Shown in pieces: positions 55,106 to 61,565 of a stretch of DNA of 61,565 nt. Position 1 is the stretch's first letter; the number at the start of each line of letters is the position of its first letter. Source of the DNA: Candidatus Caccoplasma merdipullorum (lineage in GTDB: Bacteria; Bacteroidota; Bacteroidia; Bacteroidales; G3-4614). The stretch covers positions 1 through 61,565 of the forward strand of contig JADIMW010000068.1 in assembly GCA_017694415.1 (NCBI GenBank), written 5' to 3'. The notes under the pieces were generated by a model. The model was not told where the DNA came from. It saw only the letters and a program-made list of their open reading frames with translations, and did no database searches. A program made the translations under genes and the position numbers.

Positions 55106-56581
55106 TTAATAAACCGATATTCTGCTTATAAGCGGGCAAACTTTGCTGTCTGTTATTGATACTCGCACTTTCGATGTAGATACGGGAGAGGAGAGTTTTA
55201 TTATACGTTTGTGGCCTATCGTTGTTGTCTCCTCCGTGGTGGATGCTTTTTGCCATGCGCTTCCAGACCATGTATATATTTCGAAACTTTTTACTCGTTG
55301 TCCCAAACGGATATATTCTCCCAAACGTATATAGTTTACGGTTTGTGTGGAACCTAAGTCTATATCGACCGTTCCGGATGTCTGCCCGTCTTCAAGAGCC
55401 CAGTATGTATCGTCATTGCCGTCAGTAACATTGGAGGCTGCGAATTTCCCTGAAACGGAACTCGAACGTTCGGCAGATGCTGTTGCCGATTTTCCGGATG
55501 CGAGATCTGTGCCAAATGCCCGATCCAACAGAGTCTTGAATTCTCTCATCCTCGTTACAGTTGCATCGGACAACCTGCCGTCTCTTCCCGGAGGGAAATT
55601 CAGTATCAGGTTGGAATTTCGTCCTACTGAAGTCATATATATATTGAACAACTGTTGTGCTGTTTTCAAGTTGGAATCGGATGTCGTGCTTGCAAACCAT
55701 CCGGGACCGTTTTTGGCATCGCATTCCGAGGGGAGCCAGCGCCATCCGTCTTCGTCGCCGTATTCGTTTCCGTTAGCTCCGTTGTTATATATGCTCCACG
55801 AGGTCTCTCCGGCCCATCCTTCTTCGTTGCCGACCCACTGACAATCTTGTTGCCAACCCCATATTGCACAATCGGGCTGCAACTCCTTTATCATTTTGAA
55901 AGTAGTATTGAAATCGTAGTATGTATTGGCATCTATACTGCGGGTTTCACGGGCACCGCCGTAATATCCGTCACCACCGTTGGCTCCGTCGAACCACATT
56001 TCGAAAATATCACCGTAATTGGTACACAATTCGCGTATCTGATTGCGGAATGTCTGAACATATCCTGCACGTCCGTATTCGGCATGGTTTCTGTCCCACG
56101 GTGATATGTAAGCACCGAATTTCAGCCCCTGCCTGCGGCATTCAGCAGAAAGAAGTGCAGGTATATCCACATGACCATAGGTTGTCGTGTTGTTCTTTGT
56201 GGAATGTTCGGTAGTTTCGGTAAACCATGTACAAAATCCGTCGTGATGTTTACAGGTGATAATTATTCCTTTGCATCCGATGTTTTTTATTTCTGTTACC
56301 CATTGCTCTACATCCAGTTCGGCTGTAGGATTGAACGTGTTTATACTCTCGTCTCCATATCCCCACTCCTTGTTGGTATATGTATTTATCCCGTAATGGA
56401 TAAATGCATAAAATTCCATGTTGTGCCAAGCTATCTGCACCTCGCTTGGGACAGGGAATACCGGCTGCGGTATATTCTCTGACGATGATACATCGCATAA
56501 TTGCGAACTTTGTGCTTTTCCTCCCATGGCAAATATCATGAAAGCAGCACAGGCTAAAAAGACTCTTCGTTTCATGCTCAT
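55106..56581 (-). CDS. GH29 alpha-L-fucosidase with C-terminal F5/8C (CBM32-like) domain
   Basis: 491 residues. Signal peptide (FLACAAFMIFAMGGKAQ). The GH29 barrel has EFYAFIHYGINTYTNKEWGYG, IITCKHHDGFCTW, and the nucleophile Asp in FEMWFDGANGG. From about residue 355 a discoidin-type domain (ATASAERSSSVSGKFAASNV, YWALEDGQTSGTVDIDLG) would bind sugar. It removes fucose from host glycans such as mucin. Its 5' leader is about 270 nt and unusually structured. A start at 56575 (MKRRVF) is equally possible. Confidence 0.93.
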   Translation of the reverse strand: MSMKRRVFLACAAFMIFAMGGKAQSSQLCDVSSSENIPQPVFPVPSEVQIAWHNMEFYAFIHYGINTYTNKEWGYGDESINTFNPTAELDVEQWVTEIKNIGCKGIIITCKHHDGFCTWFTETTEHSTKNNTTTYGHVDIPALLSAECRRQGLKFGAYISPWDRNHAEYGRAGYVQTFRNQIRELCTNYGDIFEMWFDGANGGDGYYGGARETRSIDANTYYDFNTTFKMIKELQPDCAIWGWQQDCQWVGNEEGWAGETSWSIYNNGANGNEYGDEDGWRWLPSECDAKNGPGWFASTTSDSNLKTAQQLFNIYMTSVGRNSNLILNFPPGRDGRLSDATVTRMREFKTLLDRAFGTDLASGKSATASAERSSSVSGKFAASNVTDGNDDTYWALEDGQTSGTVDIDLGSTQTVNYIRLGEYIRLGQRVKSFEIYTWSGSAWQKASTTEETTTIGHKRIIKLSSPVSTSKVRVSITDSKVCPLISRISVY

Positions 56582-56694
56582 TATAAAATTTTAATGGTAA
56601 TTATTTTATTGTTTGCATTATGCTTTTTTAATCACTACTGTATTACACCAACAGGCACATTTTGCATTCTACGCTTTAAACGTTGCAAATATTT

Positions 56695-56747
56695 TATCCT
56701 AATAAAGTGCGTCCGACGGGTACTGCCCGGGACTTTATTTAAGGATA
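56695..56747 (-). promoter_or_regulatory. Hairpin in the fucosidase leader
   Basis: Arms TATCCTAATAAAGT and ACTTTATTTAAGGATA pair over 14 bp with a 2-nt bulge. The 23-nt loop can itself form CGGG-TACTG-CCCG. It lies inside the predicted 5' leader on the minus strand. It lacks a U tract, so it is more likely a regulatory or stabilising structure than a simple terminator. Confidence 0.55.
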
Positions 56748-56755
56748 ACCGTTTC

Positions 56756-56840
56756 GCAATTTTGCGATGCGACTTCTCTGCTATTGCGGCAATATATTAT
56801 AATTGCCGCGATTTTATCTGCAGTATTATCGCAAAATTGC
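56756..56840 (-). promoter_or_regulatory. Nested palindrome at the start of the fucosidase transcript
   Basis: Outer arms GCAATTTTGCGAT (56756-56768) and ATCGCAAAATTGC (56828-56840) are perfect complements. Inside, centred on the same point, GCGGCAAT-ATATTATA-ATTGCCGC forms another perfect stem. The two spacers are 17 and 18 nt. The structure begins about 15 nt after the predicted -7 box. It may be a two-site operator or an RNA stem at the 5' end. Confidence 0.65.
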
Positions 56841-56855
56841 ACATATACCCAGTTA

Positions 56856-56886
56856 CAAAGATATATTATTTTGCGTTTTTTTCAAA
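56856..56886 (-). promoter_or_regulatory. Promoter of the fucosidase-GEVED operon
   Basis: On the minus strand TTTG (56886-56883), exactly 19 nt, then TATCTTTG (56863-56856). An ideal Bacteroidota promoter; predicted start near 56850, giving a leader of about 270 nt. Confidence 0.75.
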
Positions 56887-57352
56887 AAATTATTCTTTGC
56901 TGTTTTTTGTTTTACTTAATATGCAAAAATAAGGAATATTCATTTATCTTCAGCATCATATACTGTTTTTTAATGGTATTTTGTATGATTGTATTCCGGC
57001 ATCTCTTTGCGAGCAACCCGATACTATAGGGAATTGCCGAAAGAATATGTCCGTAGTTTGCCGGCAGATATAATACGTCGGACTCAATTAACCATCGGAT
57101 ACTGGACGTGTTTTTTATATGGGCAGGATTAATCGTTAACGGCAACCCTCAGGCAAAGGGGTTATAAAGTTCTTAGATAGAACAATACACTTAATTATTG
57201 TAATACTCGCAACATTTACGATTTTACAGGAAAAGAAAAAACTCCTTTTTTTTGCGGCTGCTTCCTTTCTCTGTTTTAAGGCTTAACATGTGCCCGCAAT
57301 AATTTAATTGCGTTATTATTCTGTTTTTATTCGTAAATCACTGCGTTTTTAC

Positions 57353-57360
57353 TAATTTTG
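57353..57360 (+). promoter_or_regulatory. -7 box upstream of the Fur-family gene
   Basis: TAATTTTG 48 nt before the ATG, with a degenerate TTCG about 19 nt upstream. Confidence 0.45.
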
Positions 57361-57407
57361 TAACGGTCTTGCGCAACGGGAATTGTAACTGCACGTTATT
57401 TTGAGAT

Positions 57408-57938
57408 ATGCACGAAGATAAATCTAAAGAGGGTTTCCGACTGAAACTGACGCAATATTTGGAAAGTAATAAATGCAGGAAAACTCCCGAGCGTTATGCC
57501 ATAGCTGACATTGTATATGATACCGTCAAAAATTTCGATGCGGAATACATATTGGGGGAGGTGCGTAAAAAGGGGGTATTCATAAGCCTTGCCACGGTTT
57601 ATAATACGCTTTCTCTCATGGCATCGGCCGGTATGGTGAGACGTATCAACGTGAACGGCAAATATTGCTATGGGAAAGGAACCGATGCTCCTTCGTACAT
57701 ACATCTTTATTGTACGGAATGCGGCAAGATAAAAGATGTAAAGGATACTCAATTGCCGGAAATAACGATGACGAAGCGTTTTGGGAAATTTTCCGCTTCA
57801 TATGCCGTCGTTACGATATACGGATTGTGCAGTTCTTGTTCGAGGGCAAAGAGAAAAGCTGAATTGAAAGCCAATATTCTGGCGCGTGAAAGGAAGATTC
57901 AGGAGAACAAAAAGAAAAAGAACAATATTGGAAAATAA
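57408..57938 (+). CDS. Fur-family transcriptional regulator
   Basis: 176 residues. Winged HTH (RKTPERYAIADIVYDTV, FISLATVYNTLSLMASAGMV) and a dimerisation/metal domain with two Cys pairs (HLYCTECGKIKDV, LCSSCSRAK) for structural zinc. The tail is long and Lys-rich (ENKKKKNNIGK). It represses iron, zinc or peroxide genes depending on subtype; the subtype is not clear. It is directly upstream of purA (20 nt), an arrangement common in Bacteroidales. Confidence 0.92.
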   Translation: MHEDKSKEGFRLKLTQYLESNKCRKTPERYAIADIVYDTVKNFDAEYILGEVRKKGVFISLATVYNTLSLMASAGMVRRINVNGKYCYGKGTDAPSYIHLYCTECGKIKDVKDTQLPEITMTKRFGKFSASYAVVTIYGLCSSCSRAKRKAELKANILARERKIQENKKKKNNIGK

Positions 57939-57958
57939 TATTTTAAACTGATAAAAAC

Positions 57959-59227
57959 ATGAAAGCAGATGTCTTGTTAGGACTGCAATGGGGCGACGAA
58001 GGAAAGGGGAAGGTAGTGGATGTTCTTACCCCCAACTACAACGTAATAACCAGATTTCAGGGCGGGCCTAATGCCGGTCATACCTTAGTGTTCAACGGCC
58101 AGAAATATGTATTGAGATCGATTCCTTCCGGAATATTCCAAGGGGGGAAAATCAACATCATCGGCAACGGTGTTGTTCTTGACCCTGTCCTTTTCAAACA
58201 GGAGGCCGAAGCTCTTGCCGCAAGCGGACACGATTTGAGAGAGAGATTGTACATATCGAAAAAAGCACATATCATACTTCCCACTCACAGGCTTTTGGAT
58301 GCAGCTTACGAAGCAGCCAAAGGGGATGCGAAGATAGGGACTACCGGTAAGGGTATAGGTCCTACATATACCGACAAGATTAGCCGCAACGGACTTAGAA
58401 TCGGAGATATTCTTTGTGATTTTGACAAAAAGTATGCTGCCGCGAAGGCAAAACATGAAAGGATTCTCAAATCGCTCGACTTCAAATATAATATAGAAGA
58501 GGCCGAAAAGGAATTTTTCGAAGCTCTCGATTACATAAAAGAGTTCCGGCTTATCGACAGCGAGCATGTTATAAACCGTCTGCTGAACGAAGGTCAGAGC
58601 ATACTGGCCGAGGGGGCACAGGGGACGATGCTGGATGTCGATTTCGGGTCGTATCCTTTTGTAACCTCTTCCAATACAATCTGCGCGGGAGCATGCACGG
58701 GTCTTGGCATTGCTCCGACCAAAATAGGTAAAGTATATGGAATTTTCAAAGCATATTGTACTCGCGTGGGTAGCGGGCCGTTCCCTACCGAACTGTTCGA
58801 TGAAACGGGAGAGACAATCTGCAAAAGGGGATTCGAGTTCGGTGCTGTAACAGGACGCAAGCGTCGTTGCGGATGGATTGACCTCGTAGCTCTCAAATAT
58901 GCAATAATGATAAACGGCGTAACCGACCTTATAATGATGAAGAGCGACGTTCTCGACGGATTCGAGACCGTAAAGGCATGTGTGGCATATAAGACCAAAG
59001 ACGGCATAACGGAGGAATTCCCGTTCGACATCAAAGAGGAAGTTGAACCTGTATATACCGAAATGCCGGGATGGAACTGCGATATGACGAAAGTCAAAAG
59101 CGAGAATGAATTTCCGGAAGAGTTCAACGCATATATTGCATTCCTTGAATCGGAGCTTAAAGTGCCTATAAAAATTGTATCCGTCGGGCCGGACAGGGAA
59201 CAGACAATAATAAGGCACAACGACTAA
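57959..59227 (+). CDS. purA: Adenylosuccinate synthetase
   Basis: 422 residues. GLQWGDEGKGKVVDVL P-loop-like motif, FQGGPNAGHTLVFNGQ, GTTGKGIGPTYTDKISRNG, and VTGRKRRCGWIDLVALKYA. Makes adenylosuccinate from IMP, Asp and GTP on the way to AMP. Co-transcribed with the Fur-family gene and followed by a terminator. Confidence 0.97.
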   Translation: MKADVLLGLQWGDEGKGKVVDVLTPNYNVITRFQGGPNAGHTLVFNGQKYVLRSIPSGIFQGGKINIIGNGVVLDPVLFKQEAEALAASGHDLRERLYISKKAHIILPTHRLLDAAYEAAKGDAKIGTTGKGIGPTYTDKISRNGLRIGDILCDFDKKYAAAKAKHERILKSLDFKYNIEEAEKEFFEALDYIKEFRLIDSEHVINRLLNEGQSILAEGAQGTMLDVDFGSYPFVTSSNTICAGACTGLGIAPTKIGKVYGIFKAYCTRVGSGPFPTELFDETGETICKRGFEFGAVTGRKRRCGWIDLVALKYAIMINGVTDLIMMKSDVLDGFETVKACVAYKTKDGITEEFPFDIKEEVEPVYTEMPGWNCDMTKVKSENEFPEEFNAYIAFLESELKVPIKIVSVGPDREQTIIRHND

Positions 59228-59269
59228 GGTAAATGATTGCTTTACTGAAAGTTTCTAAATAACAAAATA

Positions 59270-59317
59270 CAAAGAGACGTGTTGGGATTTTTCTCCGCGT
59301 CTCTTTGCTTTTTATTT
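59270..59317 (+). terminator. Terminator after purA
   Basis: Stem CAAAGAGACG / CGTCTCTTTG with an 18-nt loop, followed by CTTTTTATTT. The rest of the 59228-59598 gap holds a weak GCTCC/GGAGC hairpin near 59371-59400 and the next promoter. Confidence 0.85.
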
Positions 59318-59562
59318 GATGATCGGCGGTGTGGTACGTTTTTTCGAATGCGGCTATTTTAAAAAAAAGGCGCTCCTGCCTTTATGCAAAGACTGGAGCG
59401 TCGGGATGTATTGTTTAAAACTTGCGGTCATCGTCTGCCGAACTCGTGTTTATGGTGAGAACGGGGAGATTTCGGGTCGGTTATGAGGGGCATCAACCTC
59501 TTATTAATAAGGGGTAAATGGGTTATTCTTTCTTGTAATGTTTCAAAAGCGAGGAATTCTTC

Positions 59563-59570
59563 TATCTTTG
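59563..59570 (+). promoter_or_regulatory. -7 box of the HIUase-like gene
   Basis: TATCTTTG, 28 nt before the ATG at 59599. The -33 region is TTTC at 18 nt, a weak match. Confidence 0.45.
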
Positions 59571-59598
59571 TAATCTATACGATTTAAAGATAGTTGTT

Positions 59599-60009
59599 AT
59601 GAAGAAGGATTTTATTTTCCTGCTGCTTTTCATATTCTTTTCTTTGACAGGAATAGCGCAAAACCGAAATTATCAGTTGTCCAGCCATATACTGGACATT
59701 CACACCGGGAAACCGGCTTCGGGTGTAAACATTATCTTGAGCAAACAAGATACTTCCGGACAGTGGAGCATAGTAGAGGAACGTATGACCGATGTGAACG
59801 GACGTGTAAAAGATTTTTTGGAGGAGACGCCCGACGGACACCGAGGAATCTATAAGCTGACGTATATGGTTGGACCTTACTTTGAATTGCAGGGACAGGA
59901 CTCTTTTTATCCGTTCATCGAGGTTGTTTTTCAAATAAAGGACAATGCTCATTATCATGTTCCCATCACGCTTTCGCCCTACGGTTATTCCACTTATCGG
60001 GGGAATTGA
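59599..60009 (+). CDS. Exported hydroxyisourate hydrolase / transthyretin-like protein
   Basis: 136 residues. A signal peptide (FIFLLLFIFFSLTGIAQ) precedes a complete transthyretin fold: LSSHILDIHTGKPASGVNI carries the N-terminal His, HYHVPITLSPYGYSTYRGN the C-terminal family motif (YRGS in most HIUases). Cytosolic HIUase opens 5-hydroxyisourate in urate breakdown. Export to the periplasm and the lack of other urate genes nearby make the true substrate uncertain. Monocistronic. Confidence 0.88.
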   Translation: MKKDFIFLLLFIFFSLTGIAQNRNYQLSSHILDIHTGKPASGVNIILSKQDTSGQWSIVEERMTDVNGRVKDFLEETPDGHRGIYKLTYMVGPYFELQGQDSFYPFIEVVFQIKDNAHYHVPITLSPYGYSTYRGN

Positions 60010-60103
60010 CGGGATTTTTCTACGACATGTATGTTTGAGGGAACTTTGATTTTATTTATTATGAAATTATACTTCGGTTATTTTCCGGTTGTTCTGTAAT
60101 AAA

Positions 60104-60145
60104 ACCGGAACACCCCTGTCTCCATAAAAACAGGTGCGTTCCGGT
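60104..60145 (+). terminator. Terminator between convergent HIUase-like and Spy-like genes
   Basis: Arms ACCGGAACACCCCTGT and ACAGGTGCGTTCCGGT pair over 16 positions with two mismatches, loop of 10 nt. Confidence 0.75.
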
Positions 60146-60164
60146 ATCATATTGCATATCAGAC

Positions 60165-60845
60165 TTATCGTCTGCCGTATCCGTGATGATGGTGCGGACG
60201 TGGTCTGTCGCAATCTGCCGGCGGCATGGGGCAATGTCCGGGACGCTGTCCGGGACGTGAAATCAAAAGATACTTCTCTGTTTGTTCGGCATTTAACACC
60301 CCTATCAGCTTGGCGTTATATTCGCTCTTTATGCTGTCCATTCCCATACGGAATTCTCTCATCCGGGGATTGTCGCATGCAGGGCTGCCTTTTACTCCGG
60401 CTCCTTTACCGTGTTTCTTATGGGGATGTTCGGGAGCATTCCCCCTATTCCACGGGCAACATGGCCTTCCGTAATAATCGCAATCGGGTCCGTATGCATA
60501 GGGACACCGTGTCGGCGGCAGCGGTTTTTCTTTATCGGCAACGGCATCACGGGAATCGGGTACATTCTTCGGTTCTGCTACAGGTTTAGCCGGTGTTGTT
60601 TGTGGTTGTGCCGCCCGTTTGTTTTCAATATAATCCTTGCGGGCATTTTCTTCGGCAAGTATTATATCATATACCTTTTTATACTGTTTATCGGAAAGTG
60701 CCAATGCATCTTTCAGGTGATTACTGCGCCTTTCTGCAATTTTTTCTACTGATGGTAATGTTTCTTGAGAAAAGGACTTCTGTGCAGGCACTAATAAAAG
60801 TGCTCCTGCAAACATCATTGCGATTTTAATTTTACTGTGTTTCAT
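60165..60845 (-). CDS. His/Cys-rich periplasmic protein, Spy/DUF4890-like
   Basis: 226 residues. Signal peptide (AMMFAGALLLVPAQKSFSQ). Two LTxxQ-like helices of the Spy/CpxP type (LALSDKQYKKVYDIILAEEN and VLNAEQTEKYLL) frame a Pro/Cys/His-rich middle (CPYAYGPDCDYYGRPCCPW, EHPHKKHGKG). The tail is PRPHHHHGYGRR. The helices suggest an envelope chaperone, and the Cys/His clusters suggest metal binding. Family assignment is moderate. Confidence 0.65.
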   Translation of the reverse strand: MKHSKIKIAMMFAGALLLVPAQKSFSQETLPSVEKIAERRSNHLKDALALSDKQYKKVYDIILAEENARKDYIENKRAAQPQTTPAKPVAEPKNVPDSRDAVADKEKPLPPTRCPYAYGPDCDYYGRPCCPWNRGNAPEHPHKKHGKGAGVKGSPACDNPRMREFRMGMDSIKSEYNAKLIGVLNAEQTEKYLLISRPGQRPGHCPMPPADCDRPRPHHHHGYGRR

Positions 60846-60932
60846 ATGACTAATTTTTTGTTCTGTACTTTTTTGACCGTACTGTATGGGAAAAGTTTAA
60901 TCGGTTATGAAAAACAGTATTTTTTAACATTT

Positions 60933-61424
60933 CTATTGCGCAGTTCCTCGATATTGTCCTGCTCTGGATTCCTTTAATTTTGCAGCAAGACGTTCTGCTA
61001 TTTCGGGATATTCGTCTATTATGTTGTTTCTTTCGGATGGGTCGTTACCGATATTGAACAACGCTCCCGTTTTATAACTTCCCAACTCTATACCTGTATT
61101 TTTCTGTATCTCTGGAGCATCGCTCGGCTCGATATATTTCCACTCTCCTTCTATGATTGCCAATGTTCCACGGAGAGACTGTTGTATTATATATTCGCAA
61201 CCGGGAACGTCTTTTCCCATTAAAACATCGACATAGGAACGTCCGTCGGGTACGGCTTCTGCAGGTAATTCCGAATTTATTACGGATGCCATTGTCGGGA
61301 AGAAATCGACTTGCGAGAACATGTTCTGCTGCCGTATGCCGCCTTTTATCTTGTCAGGCCAACGAACGATGAACGGGATTCGCGTCCCTGCTTCGTATAT
61401 GCCCTCAAATCCGCAACTACGCGC
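60933..61424 (-). pseudogene. Sulfatase, C-terminal part, reading frame broken upstream
   Basis: The frame is open from 61424 down to 60933. GFEGIYEAGTRIPFIVRWPD, QVDFFPTMASVI, LAIIEGEWKYIE and ALFNIGNDPSERNNI are standard parts of a type I sulfatase after its active-site half. The frame hits TAG at 61425-61427, so the catalytic half (Cys/Ser-x-Pro-x-Arg) is missing. No start codon fits a whole protein. The gene is either disrupted near 61425 or the sequence is chimeric there. Confidence 0.75.
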
Positions 61425-61565
61425 CTATATGATACAGAAGCGAAAATAATCTGCATCGTTAGTAAAAAGGGGGCACAGTGCATCGAATGTCACCATAAAG
61501 ACATATAAACGCCCCTTACCCCACCATGCGACTTGAGGCAATACGCAAAGTCACGACCATAAGTT
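61425..61565. other. Terminal 141 bp unrelated to the sulfatase
   Basis: No sulfatase-like frame continues here. On the minus strand a short frame TYGRDFAYCLKSHGGVRGVY runs in from the edge and stops. I cannot identify it. An inserted element end or an assembly join are both possible. Confidence 0.35.

Larger units (their letters stand above)
56582..57407. other. 826-bp intergenic regulatory region
   Basis: It contains the fucosidase promoter, its structured leader (two hairpins), and the fur promoter on the other strand. The 77-codon minus ORF at 56912-57145 has no coding character. The 56940-57340 stretch shows nothing I can name. Confidence 0.6.

Noticed and set aside
56912-57145. 77-codon minus-strand ORF between the fucosidase and fur promoters
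   Set aside because: Extends into the fucosidase promoter region, AT-rich with no domain pattern; probably chance.
58085-59218. 377-codon minus-strand ORF opposite purA (also 58594-59220)
   Set aside because: Antisense shadow of a conserved housekeeping gene; the composition is unlike real proteins in this window.

Overview
The window is from a Bacteroidota chromosome, most likely a gut Bacteroidales. Several lines of evidence point there: promoters of the Bacteroidota type (TTTG or TTG, about 19-20 nt, then TAnnTTTG), few Shine-Dalgarno sites, lipoprotein signals, a short TonB-dependent receptor, GEVED and C-terminal sorting-type domains on a giant surface protein, host-glycan glycosidases (GH84, GH29) plus a sulfatase fragment, and Bacteroidota-typical families (DUF4290, DUF5063, DUF4878). 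The genus cannot be fixed from sequence reading alone.

Layout. 1-1227: start of aspS (minus, runs off the left edge) and a tRNA-Pro(TGG), each with a good promoter. About 1280-15000: an AT-rich accessory region. It holds a small excisionase-like HTH gene near the tRNA and a roughly 12.5-kb minus-strand locus of 'large polyvalent protein' ORFs. These are built from BECR-type nuclease-like domains, a DdrB/ParB-like domain, a GNAT-like domain, LPD domains, two metallopeptidase-like motifs, MuF-C-like domains and a truncated ADP-ribosyltransferase. The locus is a mosaic of internal duplications joined at recurring short peptides, is broken by several frameshifts, and trails into degenerate tandem repeats. 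No integrase, capsid or conjugation gene is present.

15095-16779: a small membrane protein, a PI-PLC-like phosphodiesterase and a nitroreductase-fold lipoprotein. 17129-24276: a tightly packed seven-gene operon of unknown substrate, encoding a membrane polyferredoxin, a Tat-type Fe-S aldo/keto reductase, a DUF1893 protein, a TonB-dependent receptor, a DUF362 lipoprotein, an ECF S component and TatA. 24395-30084: iron-type alcohol dehydrogenase, a MocR regulator divergent from an ArgD-like aminotransferase, a PNPOx-like protein, an HD protein and a nitroreductase.

30173-43059: GH84 hexosaminidase, then a minus-strand housekeeping set (tsaB, DUF4290, murA, rimM), a plus-strand set (yicC, gmk, nadD, DUF5063, 3'-5' exonuclease) and the dTDP-rhamnose operon rfbACDB. 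43145-50942: a thioredoxin-fold lipoprotein lacking the redox cysteines, a phosphodiesterase, a sugar acetyltransferase, groSL, recQ and two lipoproteins. 51458-56581: a GH29 fucosidase and giant GEVED surface protein operon with a long structured leader. 57408-61424: a Fur-family regulator, purA, an exported transthyretin/HIUase-like protein, a His/Cys-rich periplasmic protein and the 3' part of a sulfatase whose reading frame breaks near the right edge.

The best candidates for something undescribed are the cassette-like polyvalent locus (2.0-15 kb), an unassigned domain inside it, the Fe-S/TonB/ECF/Tat operon, and the palindromic fucosidase leader. All functional calls come from reading motifs by eye; no database search was run.
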